Source of the DNA: Bacteroidetes bacterium 43-93
GTDB lineage: Bacteria; Bacteroidota; Bacteroidia; Chitinophagales; Chitinophagaceae
Direction of reading: 5' to 3'
Assembly: GCA_001897855.1 (NCBI GenBank)
Contig: MKUO01000017.1
Location: forward strand, 1 to 64,000
Length of the DNA stretch: 64,000 nucleotides
Shown: positions 8,507 through 17,702 of the stretch, piece by piece
Layout: the number at the start of each line of letters is the position of its first letter
How positions within the stretch are numbered: the first letter of the stretch is position 1
Notes under the pieces: model-generated
What the model was told of the DNA's origin: nothing
The model's database searches: none
Seen by the model: the letters and a program-made list of their open reading frames with translations, nothing else
Made by a program: the position numbers and the translations under genes

Positions 8507-8514
8507 CAAATCTA
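8507..8514 (-). promoter_or_regulatory. Bacteroidota -7 element for the TrmH-family gene
   Basis: The minus strand reads TAGATTTG, an exact TAnnTTTG match, ending 6 bases before the ATG at 8500. Transcription would start at or within a few bases of the start codon, giving a leaderless or near-leaderless mRNA. Confidence 0.45.
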
Positions 8515-8536
8515 AATAATTGTCCCAAGCCGAAAC

Positions 8537-10984
8537 ATGAATCTGAGAAGAATTGCCAACTTACCGGTTTACATATGGGCTTTTATTGGACTAACCTTAT
8601 TTAGCTGCAATGTCACCAAAAATGTCCCCGATGGTAAATATCTCTTAAAGTCGAATACACTTCACTTTAAAGTAGACCTGCCGCTTACAAAGAAAGGTGA
8701 ACTCAAAAGCAATATTGAAAAGATAATCGTTCAGAAACCCAATAGTGCTTTCCTGGGTATTCCAGTTAAATTGATTCGTTATAATACGGGCTATAAAAAA
8801 TTCAGCGAAGACCCTCAAAACTACCAGATCAAAAACAAAACAGTCGAGCCACCGGTCATTTACGATAGTACTTTAAAAAAACGCACGGCCTTAAATATTC
8901 GCTCTTTCCTCTTTAACAAAGGCTTCTTTTATGCCACTGTTACAGACACTACTATTCTCAAAAACAAGCGGGCATACACTACTTACAATGTAGATGCGGG
9001 CACCAACTACCTCATCAACAAGGTAACCATTGATGTGGATGATAAGATTGCCGAAAAACTGGTGAATGAAAGTATGGACCTTACCATTCTTGCCGAGGGT
9101 GCCGATTTCTCATACGACCTTTGTGAGCAGGAAAAAAGCCGTATTACCAACCTGCTGAGAGATTACGGATTTTACAATTTCACTTCAGACAACGTAAGTT
9201 TTGTGCTTGATACGGTTAACAAGCAGTATTTCAGGGATATTGAAAACCCTTTTGAAAGCGCCATTAACTTTGTTGCCTTTCAAAAAAACAACAAAAAGCC
9301 TACGCTCGACATCAATGTTGTCATTCGTGATAATGACGGTAATGCTTATAAACGGTATGGAATAAAGAGGGTTCGTGTAATGCCCGATTTCCAGACAGGA
9401 AAGGACTTCCGGGATCCTAAAATGATACAAACTACTGTTGATAGTGTCCAGTTCAGATACCATAATCGTTATGTACATGAGAATGTGATTTTGCAACACA
9501 TGGTGGTGAAGCCCGGCAGGTATTATTCTCAAACAGAATACGACCAAACCCTTAGCCACATGAACGACCTGGGAGTTTTCTCATCTGTGCGTATGACTTA
9601 CAGGCCGGATACCACCATTGACCCATACTACGGCTATTGGCTGAACGCCAACCTGCTGATGTCACCCGCTGATAAATATAACTATAATACCAGCTGGGAA
9701 TTATCTAACGGCACCACATACACAGCAGGCACCAACCTTACACTCAGCCTGCGCAACAATAATTTTGGCAAAGGAGCGAATCTCCTTACCATGTCTGTAA
9801 CTGGTGGTTTAGAAAGTTATTTTGATTCTTCTGATGCACCTTTTTTCCAGCACTTCAAACTGCTTACCAAAACTGTGGGTGCTAACATCAGCCTCGATCT
9901 TCCTAAATTCCTATTCCCGATCAGCCACGAAAAAGTAAGCAGCGCAAATTTACCACGCACTATTGTTAGCGTAGGCGCCAACCTGCTGGACAGGATCAAC
10001 TATTTTAGGTTGCTAAATGTTTCTACCAGTTTTATGTATAAATGGAGGGAAACTCAAACCAAAACATGGGAGATATCACCCATTTTCGTCAACAACATTA
10101 CGGTTTCTCACATAACCCCTACTTTCCAGGAACGCCTCAATTCCAACTCCTTTCTACGAAATACTTACAGCACTACACTTATCGAAGGGGAGAATATTGC
10201 ATTCACCTACTCCGATAAAGAAAAGAAACATAGCCTCAACTATAATTATCTGCGTGCCGGCGTAGAAGAAGCCGGGGGATTGCTTAAAACCATAGGGTCT
10301 GCATTACCGCTCGAAAATGTTGCGCAGTATCTTAAGTTCGATCTCGATGCACAACACTTTTTTACTTACGCGCATTCTACAATAGCCACCCGTTTTCTTG
10401 CAGGTGTCGGTATCCCTTATGGAAAGGAAACCAGTACGCTTCCCTATATCAAACAATATTTTGTAGGCGGTGCATACAGCTTGAGAGGGTTTCGTATACG
10501 CACGCTCGGTCCTGGAAGTAGCTACATCCCTCCCAGCACTATTGGCACTTCTGTTATAGACCGCACCGGTGATATTAAAATGGAAGCAACAACTGAATAT
10601 CGTTTCGATATAGTAAAACTCTTTTCCGGTGCCATTAAAATGAATGGTGCTGCTTTTGCTGATGCGGGCAACATCTGGCTTGCGGAACCGTCAGCGGGTT
10701 TTCCGAACGGCAATTTCGATCTCAAATATCTGGGTCGCGATCTGGCAGTCGATGCAGGTGTCGGTATCAGGCTCGATCTTTCAGGCTTCTTCATTTTCAG
10801 GATAGATGCGGCTTTCCCTGTTAAGAAGCCCGGAGGCTATTTCAATTCTGAAGAAGAAGCTACCCAAAATGGCTATAATTTCTACGGCAAGGGCGGTTGG
10901 GTACTTGACAAAATAGACCCTGCTTCGAGCGAGTGGCGGAAAAAGGAATTAGTGATCAATTTCGCCATCGGTTATCCTTTCTAA
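8537..10984 (+). CDS. TamL-like BamA/TamA family outer-membrane lipoprotein (orphan copy)
   Basis: An 815-residue protein with a lipoprotein-type signal (hydrophobic stretch then LFSC, Cys about residue 24), followed by NVTKNVPDGKYLL, which parallels the NTKHLPAGESLF of the TamL at 59523. The N-terminal half holds POTRA-like repeats (NIRSFLFNKGFFYATVTDT; ITNLLRDYGFYNFTSDNVSF). The C-terminal half is a 16-strand Omp85 barrel with the family motif QYFVGGAYSLRGFRIRTLGPGS, and the chain ends in FAIGYPF with the terminal aromatic of outer-membrane beta-barrels. Lipid-anchored TamA relatives are known in Bacteroidota as TamL. Unlike the copy at 59523 it has no tamB next to it and is divergent from a TrmH-type gene. 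Confidence 0.9.
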   Translation: MNLRRIANLPVYIWAFIGLTLFSCNVTKNVPDGKYLLKSNTLHFKVDLPLTKKGELKSNIEKIIVQKPNSAFLGIPVKLIRYNTGYKKFSEDPQNYQIKNKTVEPPVIYDSTLKKRTALNIRSFLFNKGFFYATVTDTTILKNKRAYTTYNVDAGTNYLINKVTIDVDDKIAEKLVNESMDLTILAEGADFSYDLCEQEKSRITNLLRDYGFYNFTSDNVSFVLDTVNKQYFRDIENPFESAINFVAFQKNNKKPTLDINVVIRDNDGNAYKRYGIKRVRVMPDFQTGKDFRDPKMIQTTVDSVQFRYHNRYVHENVILQHMVVKPGRYYSQTEYDQTLSHMNDLGVFSSVRMTYRPDTTIDPYYGYWLNANLLMSPADKYNYNTSWELSNGTTYTAGTNLTLSLRNNNFGKGANLLTMSVTGGLESYFDSSDAPFFQHFKLLTKTVGANISLDLPKFLFPISHEKVSSANLPRTIVSVGANLLDRINYFRLLNVSTSFMYKWRETQTKTWEISPIFVNNITVSHITPTFQERLNSNSFLRNTYSTTLIEGENIAFTYSDKEKKHSLNYNYLRAGVEEAGGLLKTIGSALPLENVAQYLKFDLDAQHFFTYAHSTIATRFLAGVGIPYGKETSTLPYIKQYFVGGAYSLRGFRIRTLGPGSSYIPPSTIGTSVIDRTGDIKMEATTEYRFDIVKLFSGAIKMNGAAFADAGNIWLAEPSAGFPNGNFDLKYLGRDLAVDAGVGIRLDLSGFFIFRIDAAFPVKKPGGYFNSEEEATQNGYNFYGKGGWVLDKIDPASSEWRKKELVINFAIGYPF

Positions 10985-10991
10985 GGACTGT

Positions 10992-11023
10992 TTTGCCCAT
11001 ACGCGGCCCTTTTAATACCTTTG
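10992..11023 (+). promoter_or_regulatory. Complete Bacteroidota promoter (-33/-7) for arginase
   Basis: TTTG at 10992-10995, a spacer of 20 bases, then TAccTTTG at 11016-11023 fit the -33/-7 consensus of the phylum well. The -7 box ends 6 bases before the ATG at 11030, implying a very short or absent leader. Confidence 0.65.
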
Positions 11024-11029
11024 GCTTAT

Positions 11030-11977
11030 ATGCGTAATATCAAGATAATAGAAGTACGATCGGAAATAGGCGCAGGTACCCGTGGCGCCAGCCTGGGTGT
11101 GGATGCTATAAAAATTGCTGCTCTTGACTTCATGAGTAGCTTTTTTGTAAACTTCCCTACAGAACAGATAGAGAATGAGAATAAATTATTATACGAACCT
11201 GTAGCCTCCCCTTATGCTAAGCGTATACAAGGCGTTTATACCATGTACGACCGTGTGGCAAAGGCAGTGTCAGACACTTTAAAATCAGGATTATTCCCCG
11301 TTGTTCTTGCAGGTGACCACAGCACTGCCGGCGGTACTATTGCTGGCATTAAAATGGCTAAGCCTAAAAATCGTCTTGGGGTAATATGGATTGATGCCCA
11401 TGCAGATATGCATACGCCGTTCACCACGCCATCCGGCAATTTACATGGCATGCCTTTAGCAGCTGCTCTTGCTATGGATAATATCGAAAACCAGGTACAT
11501 CATCCGGATGCAACTACTATCGATACCTGGAATAAATTAAAAAGCCTTGGAAAGATACAGCCGAAGATAAACCCCGAAGACATTGTATTCATCGCCCTCC
11601 GCGATTACGAAAAGGAAGAAGAATACCTGATAAAGAAACACAACATAAAGGTAATACCCGTGCAGGAAGTACGCCGTAAGGGTGTTGAGAACGTGGTACG
11701 TCAAACATTACTACATCTGAGCGGTTGCGATGATATCTATGTTTCTTTTGATGTAGATAGCCTGGATAGTTCTATATCCCGTGGTACAGGCACACCCGTT
11801 AGCAATGGGCTAAAAGAACGCGAGGCAGAAGATCTTATGGCCTCTTTCATGCAGAACCATAAAATATGCTGCTTTGAGATCACAGAAGTAAATCCTACAC
11901 TCGACAAAGAAAACCTGATGGCGGAGATAGCTTTCAATATCCTGCAGCGCAGTGTAAACTTGTTGTTAGTCAACTAA
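11030..11977 (+). CDS. Arginase / ureohydrolase family enzyme
   Basis: The protein has 315 residues from the ATG at 11030; an in-frame TTG at 11021 is part of the promoter. It shows the binuclear manganese site of ureohydrolases: LAGDHSTAGG, WIDAHADMHTP, and SFDVDSLDSS, with the substrate-side motif CCFEITEVNP near the end. SGNLHGMPLAAAL is typical of true arginases, which turn arginine into ornithine and urea. Formimidoylglutamase is the main alternative, but no hut genes are near. It is a single gene with its own promoter and a bidirectional terminator. Confidence 0.88.
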   Translation: MRNIKIIEVRSEIGAGTRGASLGVDAIKIAALDFMSSFFVNFPTEQIENENKLLYEPVASPYAKRIQGVYTMYDRVAKAVSDTLKSGLFPVVLAGDHSTAGGTIAGIKMAKPKNRLGVIWIDAHADMHTPFTTPSGNLHGMPLAAALAMDNIENQVHHPDATTIDTWNKLKSLGKIQPKINPEDIVFIALRDYEKEEEYLIKKHNIKVIPVQEVRRKGVENVVRQTLLHLSGCDDIYVSFDVDSLDSSISRGTGTPVSNGLKEREAEDLMASFMQNHKICCFEITEVNPTLDKENLMAEIAFNILQRSVNLLLVN

Positions 11978-11996
11978 GCAATTCACATAAACTTCA

Positions 11997-12028
11997 AAAT
12001 AAAAGGTGGCAATTGCCACCTTTTATTT
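11997..12028. terminator. Bidirectional terminator, perfect inverted repeat
   Basis: A perfect 16-bp palindrome (11997-12012 with 12013-12028) has the core GGTGGCAATTGCCACC, with A-rich and T-rich flanks on either side. It separates the converging arginase and T9SS genes. The same core, with one base changed, recurs at 14415-14430 on the other side of the T9SS gene. Confidence 0.85.
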
Positions 12029-12030
12029 TC

Positions 12031-14346
12031 TTATTCTTTTATAAATCTCATATAATATGGTTCCGCGCCATCCTGCCTGATGACGACGGTATATACCCCT
12101 TTGACAAATAACCTGGTGTTTACGACAGCCTCATTGCTGTTATTAATAACCTGTTTTGCTACGCTCCTGCCTGTCACATCTATAATATTCATTACTGCGT
12201 GGGTAATCAGATGATCAAAACTCACATTTAAAAGATCAGTAACAGGATTTGGGTAAAGTACAGCCAACATTTCTTGAACATCTTTGATACCTGTAACCTT
12301 ATAGCTATGACAATAACTGGTATCCAGACAGCCATCCACCGAAATAGCGACTGCATAATTACCTGTTACAGTCGGCTTGAAAGTAGATTTTGTAGCACCT
12401 GTTATGGCATTAAAATGATTATCACAGTCAAGCCACTGCAATCTCGCGCCCGACAGTGCTTTCACAAAATAACCATTGATCAGAGAAACCGCTGTGTCTA
12501 CTGCTTCGTTTTTTATGGTAAATCTAAATGTATCTACCTGTCCCCATTTATCTTGTACCCGTACCCAGTAACTACCTGTTACAAGATTATTTTTATAAGC
12601 CCAATAATTAGTCTGAAGTGTATTATTAAAATAAGAAGTGTCTCCGGTTGACCATAATAAACTAACTGGCGGATATCCTGAAACGGCTAGTTTAACATTT
12701 CCCAACCTGTTTTTTGTACACCCCTGGAATATTGAATCGATCTTTACGTTAAGAGGAAACATGTGCCAATAAGGGATAGCCAATGTACTGATGCCATTCG
12801 TATTAACGTAGGTAGATGGGGTTGTCGAATGTGTAAATGCACCGCCCAAAAATATTTTGTTCTTAAACCTAACCATACAATAAACAGTACTGTCTGCAAC
12901 GAAATTAATACAGCGTAGGTAAACACGAGGTGGATATACAAACAGAGAACTTATATCAACCATATTGCGAACATCAGTCCCCGCTACCGTTGGGTAATAA
13001 TGAAAGTCACCACCCGCTATGAAAGTATCTCTGTTTGCGCAAATAGCGTTCACAGAAAGCACAAGGTCAGCATCAAGGTTTACCTGCCTGCTGGTATCCC
13101 ATGTTCCATTTATAAGTCTTGATATCAGATGATGGTCATTTGTAGATGTGAATTTGCAGGAAGCATAGAGCGTATCCAGGTACACCTCAAAATCCGTCAC
13201 TTCATTATTAAGATGTGTGGCAAACGTATCAAAGCCTAATGAGCGATGCCAGCAGACTACATTTGCCACTTTACCCTTGTAACTAAACCTACCTCCTATA
13301 TACAGCAAGCTGTCTTTTATGATCATAGTGTTTAAGTCCCCGGCAAGCGATCCTATTTGCCGCCAACCTGTAGCCGGGCCCGTCCATACAGCAAAGTTTC
13401 CGGCATTTTGTGCCGGGCATACACCGAACGTACCACATGCGTACAATGAATCCTTATATACGATCATATCGCGCACTACTCCATTCAGGCAACCGGCCGC
13501 ATGCCAGTTGCTCCCATCATAATATGCGATATTGGTTACAGCAGTACCGCCAGCACTGTCTATGACGCCACCAACAAACACATTACTACCAAAGTTGCAA
13601 ATAGCTTTAACGGTTCCGTGCACACCACTACCCATTGCATGCCAGGTATATGTTCCACCCGATTCTGTTATATAGGCTATGTTATTCGCAGTAATAGAGC
13701 TATCAGCCATATTAAAGTAGCCCCCTGCATAAAGACGCTGCGCAGCGCTATCTGCAAATAGTTCGTACACTACTCCATTTACACCTTTTGCCACTTCGCT
13801 TGCAGCTCCGCAGGGCGAATAGGTAGGTTGTATCCATTCCAGCTCAGCGATCGTAAAACCATATTCTTTTGCCCATGCAAACAGTTCAGGGTACTGCATA
13901 TCTTTCACATAGGCCAGGTTCGTTTTTGACGCTATCATTCGGGAAACCCGTTCGTAACCGGTAGCCTTTACCAGATAACCAACCGCACAGAAGTTATCAT
14001 GCCTATCTATAAAAATCGGCGTCTTGTACGAATATTCGTCATTAATTGGAAAATTTCCAGCTTCCCAATATTGGTGCAAATGATCAAGGGCTCTTTGCCG
14101 GTTTGCTCTTTGTGCAACCGTCAATCTGCTAACATCCCGGGCACGCAATATCTTTTCTACCAGCGAAAGATGCACTTTGATCCATTCCCTGTCAGTAATA
14201 TTTTCGTTTACCGGGTATTGGATCGACGCTACATCGGGTTGCTCTTTCCAATAACTATTTACGGCTACAAGCCGGTCAAAAACCGGGTTCGCAATACAAT
14301 GGAGGGAAATTGTTATACACAACAATAGTAGATGGGCAGTCTTCAT
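12031..14346 (-). CDS. T9SS type A sorting domain protein with beta-propeller-like repeats
   Basis: The protein has 771 residues from the ATG at 14346, where a signal peptide begins (MKTAHLLLLCITISLHCIA). The alternative start 66 bases upstream would put 22 residues in front of it and is unlikely. Residues about 20-185 form a conserved helical domain with NFPINDEY, DNFCAVGYLVKATGY, FAWAKEYGFTIAELEWIQPTY and a Cys. The middle holds repeated units of the kind LYAGGYF, VFVGGVIDSAGGTAV, LYIGGRF, FIAGGDFHY and IFLGGAFTHS, which suggests a beta-propeller. The last 80 residues are a T9SS sorting domain (VLYPNPVTDLLNVSF ... KGVYTVVI). It is likely exported across the outer membrane and attached or released. 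The function is unknown. Confidence 0.87.
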   Translation of the reverse strand: MKTAHLLLLCITISLHCIANPVFDRLVAVNSYWKEQPDVASIQYPVNENITDREWIKVHLSLVEKILRARDVSRLTVAQRANRQRALDHLHQYWEAGNFPINDEYSYKTPIFIDRHDNFCAVGYLVKATGYERVSRMIASKTNLAYVKDMQYPELFAWAKEYGFTIAELEWIQPTYSPCGAASEVAKGVNGVVYELFADSAAQRLYAGGYFNMADSSITANNIAYITESGGTYTWHAMGSGVHGTVKAICNFGSNVFVGGVIDSAGGTAVTNIAYYDGSNWHAAGCLNGVVRDMIVYKDSLYACGTFGVCPAQNAGNFAVWTGPATGWRQIGSLAGDLNTMIIKDSLLYIGGRFSYKGKVANVVCWHRSLGFDTFATHLNNEVTDFEVYLDTLYASCKFTSTNDHHLISRLINGTWDTSRQVNLDADLVLSVNAICANRDTFIAGGDFHYYPTVAGTDVRNMVDISSLFVYPPRVYLRCINFVADSTVYCMVRFKNKIFLGGAFTHSTTPSTYVNTNGISTLAIPYWHMFPLNVKIDSIFQGCTKNRLGNVKLAVSGYPPVSLLWSTGDTSYFNNTLQTNYWAYKNNLVTGSYWVRVQDKWGQVDTFRFTIKNEAVDTAVSLINGYFVKALSGARLQWLDCDNHFNAITGATKSTFKPTVTGNYAVAISVDGCLDTSYCHSYKVTGIKDVQEMLAVLYPNPVTDLLNVSFDHLITHAVMNIIDVTGRSVAKQVINNSNEAVVNTRLFVKGVYTVVIRQDGAEPYYMRFIKE

Positions 14347-14410
14347 ATAGGTTATTTGTCGTTTAGACAAGCAAATCAATGTATAAGGTTGGGGGAATAC
14401 CTCAAAAGCC

Positions 14411-14434
14411 AAAGGGTGGCGATTGCCACCCTTT
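14411..14434 (-). terminator. Stem-loop terminator after the small exported-protein gene
   Basis: A 10-bp stem (14411-14420 with 14425-14434) with loop GATT begins five bases after the stop codon of the gene ending at 14439. The T-run on the minus strand is short (TTTGGCTTTT), so termination may be partial. The core is almost the same as that of the terminator at 12005-12020. Confidence 0.6.
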
Positions 14435-14438
14435 ATCT

Positions 14439-14936
14439 TTATTTTGTCAATACAAATTTCATAAACTTCCCTGATGCCCCTTTCCCCTCGGGTGATACAA
14501 CGGTTATCTGGTCAAATATCACAGTATCGCCCGCCTTGCTGCGTTCGGGTACGTTTTTTTTCAAAAACGTGGTCAGCGTATCACCATTACAAAACTCTGA
14601 AAGATAATCTACCAATATCATAGGGTTGCCAATGGAATCTTCATACAGGTTACGTTCACCGTAAGTAAACAGGAAGTTGGCTACTTTATACGGCCTGCCG
14701 GCGGAGTCTTTTGATGTAACACCTTGCATCAATAAAGAGTCGAACAGTTCTTTTGATATCATGCCCGACGACAGATCACTATTACCCAGGTATGTAGGTA
14801 TAGGTTTAGCCTTCGGCTTCATTTTAGATTTATCTTCTGCCTTGGCCTCTTCCTTTTTCTGCGACTGGGCTACCAGCGATGCGGTTGCGGCCATACAAAA
14901 TACTGTTAGTGCAATTCTGGATACGTACTTGTTCAT
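14439..14936 (-). CDS. Exported protein of unknown function, downstream of valS
   Basis: The protein has 165 residues from the ATG at 14936 (an in-frame TTG lies 9 bases earlier). It has a signal peptide ending near LVAQ, then a Lys/Glu-rich linker (KKEEAKAEDKSKMKPKAKP), then a mixed alpha/beta region with ISKELFDSLLMQGVTSKDSAG, FLFTYGERNLYEDSIGNP and AGDTVIFDQITVV. I do not recognise the family. The gene starts 10 bases after the valS stop on the same strand and ends at a stem-loop, so it is probably transcribed with valS, although a role in translation is not implied. Confidence 0.7.
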   Translation of the reverse strand: MNKYVSRIALTVFCMAATASLVAQSQKKEEAKAEDKSKMKPKAKPIPTYLGNSDLSSGMISKELFDSLLMQGVTSKDSAGRPYKVANFLFTYGERNLYEDSIGNPMILVDYLSEFCNGDTLTTFLKKNVPERSKAGDTVIFDQITVVSPEGKGASGKFMKFVLTK

Positions 14937-14946
14937 TATTCCCAAT

Positions 14947-17577
14947 TTACAATAAACTAAGACTTTCTTCTATCGCCTTTATTTTATCTTCCGCATCTTG
15001 CTTTTTCTTTCGCTCCACGTTTATGATCTCCGGCTTTGCATTTTGCACAAAACGTTCGTTACCCAGCTTCTTTTCTACGCTTTGTAGAAACCCTTTAAGA
15101 TAATCCAGCTCTTTTTGCAATTGCTCACGTTGCATTCCGCTATCTATAGCGGCAGTCTCAGCTTGTATATATAGCTTATCGGTCTGTACTACAATCGAAA
15201 TGGATCCTTGCTTTGGTTCATTGGTAAAACCTACCTCTGCAGCATTCACTTGCTTTCTCAATAAGCCTTGTGTCAACTCATAAAATGCATGGTGTTTCGT
15301 ATCAATCCAAAGCTTAATAGTATCTTTTGGTTTTACCTGGTTTTTGTTACGGGTATCGCGTACTGCGGTGATCAGTTCCTGCAGCATACTGCCATATTTT
15401 AGGGTATCCACGTTTGGTGTTCCCTGCACTTGCAGCATTTGCGTCAGCAAGTCATTACCCAGCGGCCTTTCTCTTAGCTGGTGATATATTTCTTCTGTTA
15501 CAAAAGGCATGTATGGATGTAGCAATTGCAGCAATTGCTCATAGATTGCAACGGTACGCTCGTAAACATGTTGCGACATAGGCTGCTCAAATCCCGGCTT
15601 CACCCATTCCAGGTACCACGAACAGAAATCGTCCCATATCAATGAATAAATATTCTTCAGTCCTTCGCTAAGCCTGAAGTCCTTCATCAGTTCGTCCACT
15701 TGCTGTGCCACTTGTGCCAGCCTGTTTTCCATCCAGTCTATGGCAAAATGCACTTCGCTGTCACTTACATTTTCCGCTACACGCGCCTCCCAGCTTTTTA
15801 CTAGCTTCAGCGCATTCCACATTTTATTGCAGAAGTTGCGGCCTTGCTCCAATGCACTTTCATCAAATAAAAGATCATTGCCTGCAGGTGCAGATATCAT
15901 TACACTAAAGCGCACTGCATCGGCTCCAAAATCATCTATCAGCTGCAGCAGGTCAGGCGAATTACCAAGGGACTTACTCATTTTACGGCCCTGCTTATCG
16001 CGTACAACACCGGTAAAGTAAACCTTATCAAATGGTTTTTCTCCCATGAACTCATACCCGGCCATCACCATCCGTGCTACCCAGAAGAAGATAATATCCG
16101 GAGCGGTTACCAGCACACTGGTAGGGTAGTAATATTTCAGTTCGGCATTGTTTGCAGATTCATTCCAGCCAAATACTTCCATTGGCCACAGCCAGCTGCT
16201 AAACCATGTATCTAAAACGTCTTCATCTTGTTTTAGTTTACCTGCAGAAGCCTGCTCCGGTTTCTTCTGGTAATATGTTTCGTATGCTTTTTCTTCTGTT
16301 TCTGCTATATACATATCCCCGTCTGTATCATACCATGCAGGTATACGCTGGCCCCACCATAGCTGGCGGCTGATGCACCAGTCTTTGATGTTTTCCATCC
16401 AATGGCGATACAGGTTTTTGAATTTCGAAGGATGAAATTCAATATTGTCATTGAGTACATTTTCTAATGCTGGCTTCGCCAATTCAGGCATATTACACCA
16501 CCACTGCATACTCAGTCTTGGCTCTATTACTACATGCGTGCGTTCAGAAAAACCTACCTGGTTGGTATAGTCTTCTTCTTTCACCAAATTACCCGCAGCT
16601 TCCAGGTCTTTCACTATTTTTTTACGCACCGCAAACCTGTCCTCGCCAACATACAACTGCGCTGCTTCGCTCATCGTACCGTCTGCGTTTAGTGTATCTA
16701 TAACCTGCAATTTGTGTTTCAGGCCCAGGTTATAGTCATTAATGTCGTGTGCAGGTGTTACTTTCAATGCACCGGTACCAAATTCTATATCAATATAATC
16801 ATCGGTAATGATTGGTATACGACGGTTGATCAACGGTACAAAGCAATACTTTCCATGTAAATGTTTGTATCGTTCGTCATCAGGGTGTACGCATATAGCA
16901 GTATCCCCAAGAATTGTTTCCGGACGAACAGTTGCAATGGTGATATATTCATCGGTATCGCCATCTACCCTATAACGTACATAATATAGCTTTGAGTTCG
17001 TCTGCTTATATACTACTTCTTCATCACTGAGTGCGGTCTTTGCTTGCGGATCCCAGTTGATCATCTTTACACCACGGTAGATATAGCCTTTGTTATATAG
17101 CTCTACGAATACACGTATTACCGAAGCATAATACTTATCCTCCATTGTAAACGCGGTCCTGTCCCAATCCAGCGAGCAGCCCAGCCTTTTCAATTGTTGC
17201 AGGATGATGCCGCCATACTTATCTTTCCACTCCCAGGCATATTTCAAAAACTCGTCGCGCGATAGCTTGTTTTTATCAATGCCACGTTCTTTCAGCATGT
17301 TCACCACCTTGGCTTCCGTAGCAATAGACGCGTGGTCGGTGCCGGGCACCCACGATGTATTATAGCCGAGCATTTTGGCGCGGCGTATCAGTATATCCTG
17401 TACAGTATTATTCAGTGCATGGCCCATGTGCAGTACACCGGTAACGTTAGGTGGCGGCATCACAATTGTGTATGCCGGCCTGTCATCCGGTTTTGATGCG
17501 AAATATCCCGATTGGTTCCAGTGCTCGTACCAATGCTGCTCCGATGCTTTAAAGTCAAAATTCTTACTCAGTTCCAT
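14947..17577 (-). CDS. valS: Valine--tRNA ligase
   Basis: An 876-residue class I aminoacyl-tRNA synthetase that charges tRNA-Val. The HIGH motif is present as PPPNVTGVLHMGHAL (about residues 41-55) and the KMSKS loop as GRKMSKSLGNSPD (about residue 530). The CP1 editing domain lies in between, with motifs such as ATVRPETILGDTA. The C-terminal part has the anticodon-binding domain and a coiled-coil arm (about residues 805-876, rich in Lys, Glu and Leu) that is typical of ValRS. Length is normal for the family. A -7 promoter motif lies 19 bases upstream, and a small exported protein follows in the same transcript. Confidence 0.98.
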   Translation of the reverse strand: MELSKNFDFKASEQHWYEHWNQSGYFASKPDDRPAYTIVMPPPNVTGVLHMGHALNNTVQDILIRRAKMLGYNTSWVPGTDHASIATEAKVVNMLKERGIDKNKLSRDEFLKYAWEWKDKYGGIILQQLKRLGCSLDWDRTAFTMEDKYYASVIRVFVELYNKGYIYRGVKMINWDPQAKTALSDEEVVYKQTNSKLYYVRYRVDGDTDEYITIATVRPETILGDTAICVHPDDERYKHLHGKYCFVPLINRRIPIITDDYIDIEFGTGALKVTPAHDINDYNLGLKHKLQVIDTLNADGTMSEAAQLYVGEDRFAVRKKIVKDLEAAGNLVKEEDYTNQVGFSERTHVVIEPRLSMQWWCNMPELAKPALENVLNDNIEFHPSKFKNLYRHWMENIKDWCISRQLWWGQRIPAWYDTDGDMYIAETEEKAYETYYQKKPEQASAGKLKQDEDVLDTWFSSWLWPMEVFGWNESANNAELKYYYPTSVLVTAPDIIFFWVARMVMAGYEFMGEKPFDKVYFTGVVRDKQGRKMSKSLGNSPDLLQLIDDFGADAVRFSVMISAPAGNDLLFDESALEQGRNFCNKMWNALKLVKSWEARVAENVSDSEVHFAIDWMENRLAQVAQQVDELMKDFRLSEGLKNIYSLIWDDFCSWYLEWVKPGFEQPMSQHVYERTVAIYEQLLQLLHPYMPFVTEEIYHQLRERPLGNDLLTQMLQVQGTPNVDTLKYGSMLQELITAVRDTRNKNQVKPKDTIKLWIDTKHHAFYELTQGLLRKQVNAAEVGFTNEPKQGSISIVVQTDKLYIQAETAAIDSGMQREQLQKELDYLKGFLQSVEKKLGNERFVQNAKPEIINVERKKKQDAEDKIKAIEESLSLL

Positions 17578-17596
17578 GTGCTATGCTGTAAACATG

Positions 17597-17604
17597 CAAA
17601 TATA
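17597..17604 (-). promoter_or_regulatory. Bacteroidota -7 element for valS
   Basis: The minus strand reads TATATTTG, an exact TAnnTTTG match, ending 19 bases before the valS ATG at 17577. No TTTG is seen at the ideal -33 distance. Confidence 0.5.
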
Positions 17605-17702
17605 ATATCTTATGCGGCTTCGCCTTTCAATAGACCGCATTCATTTAAGGTTTACTTGAACATACATTAAATATTTTAAGTATTTTTATTCAAATTCGAT
17701 TG

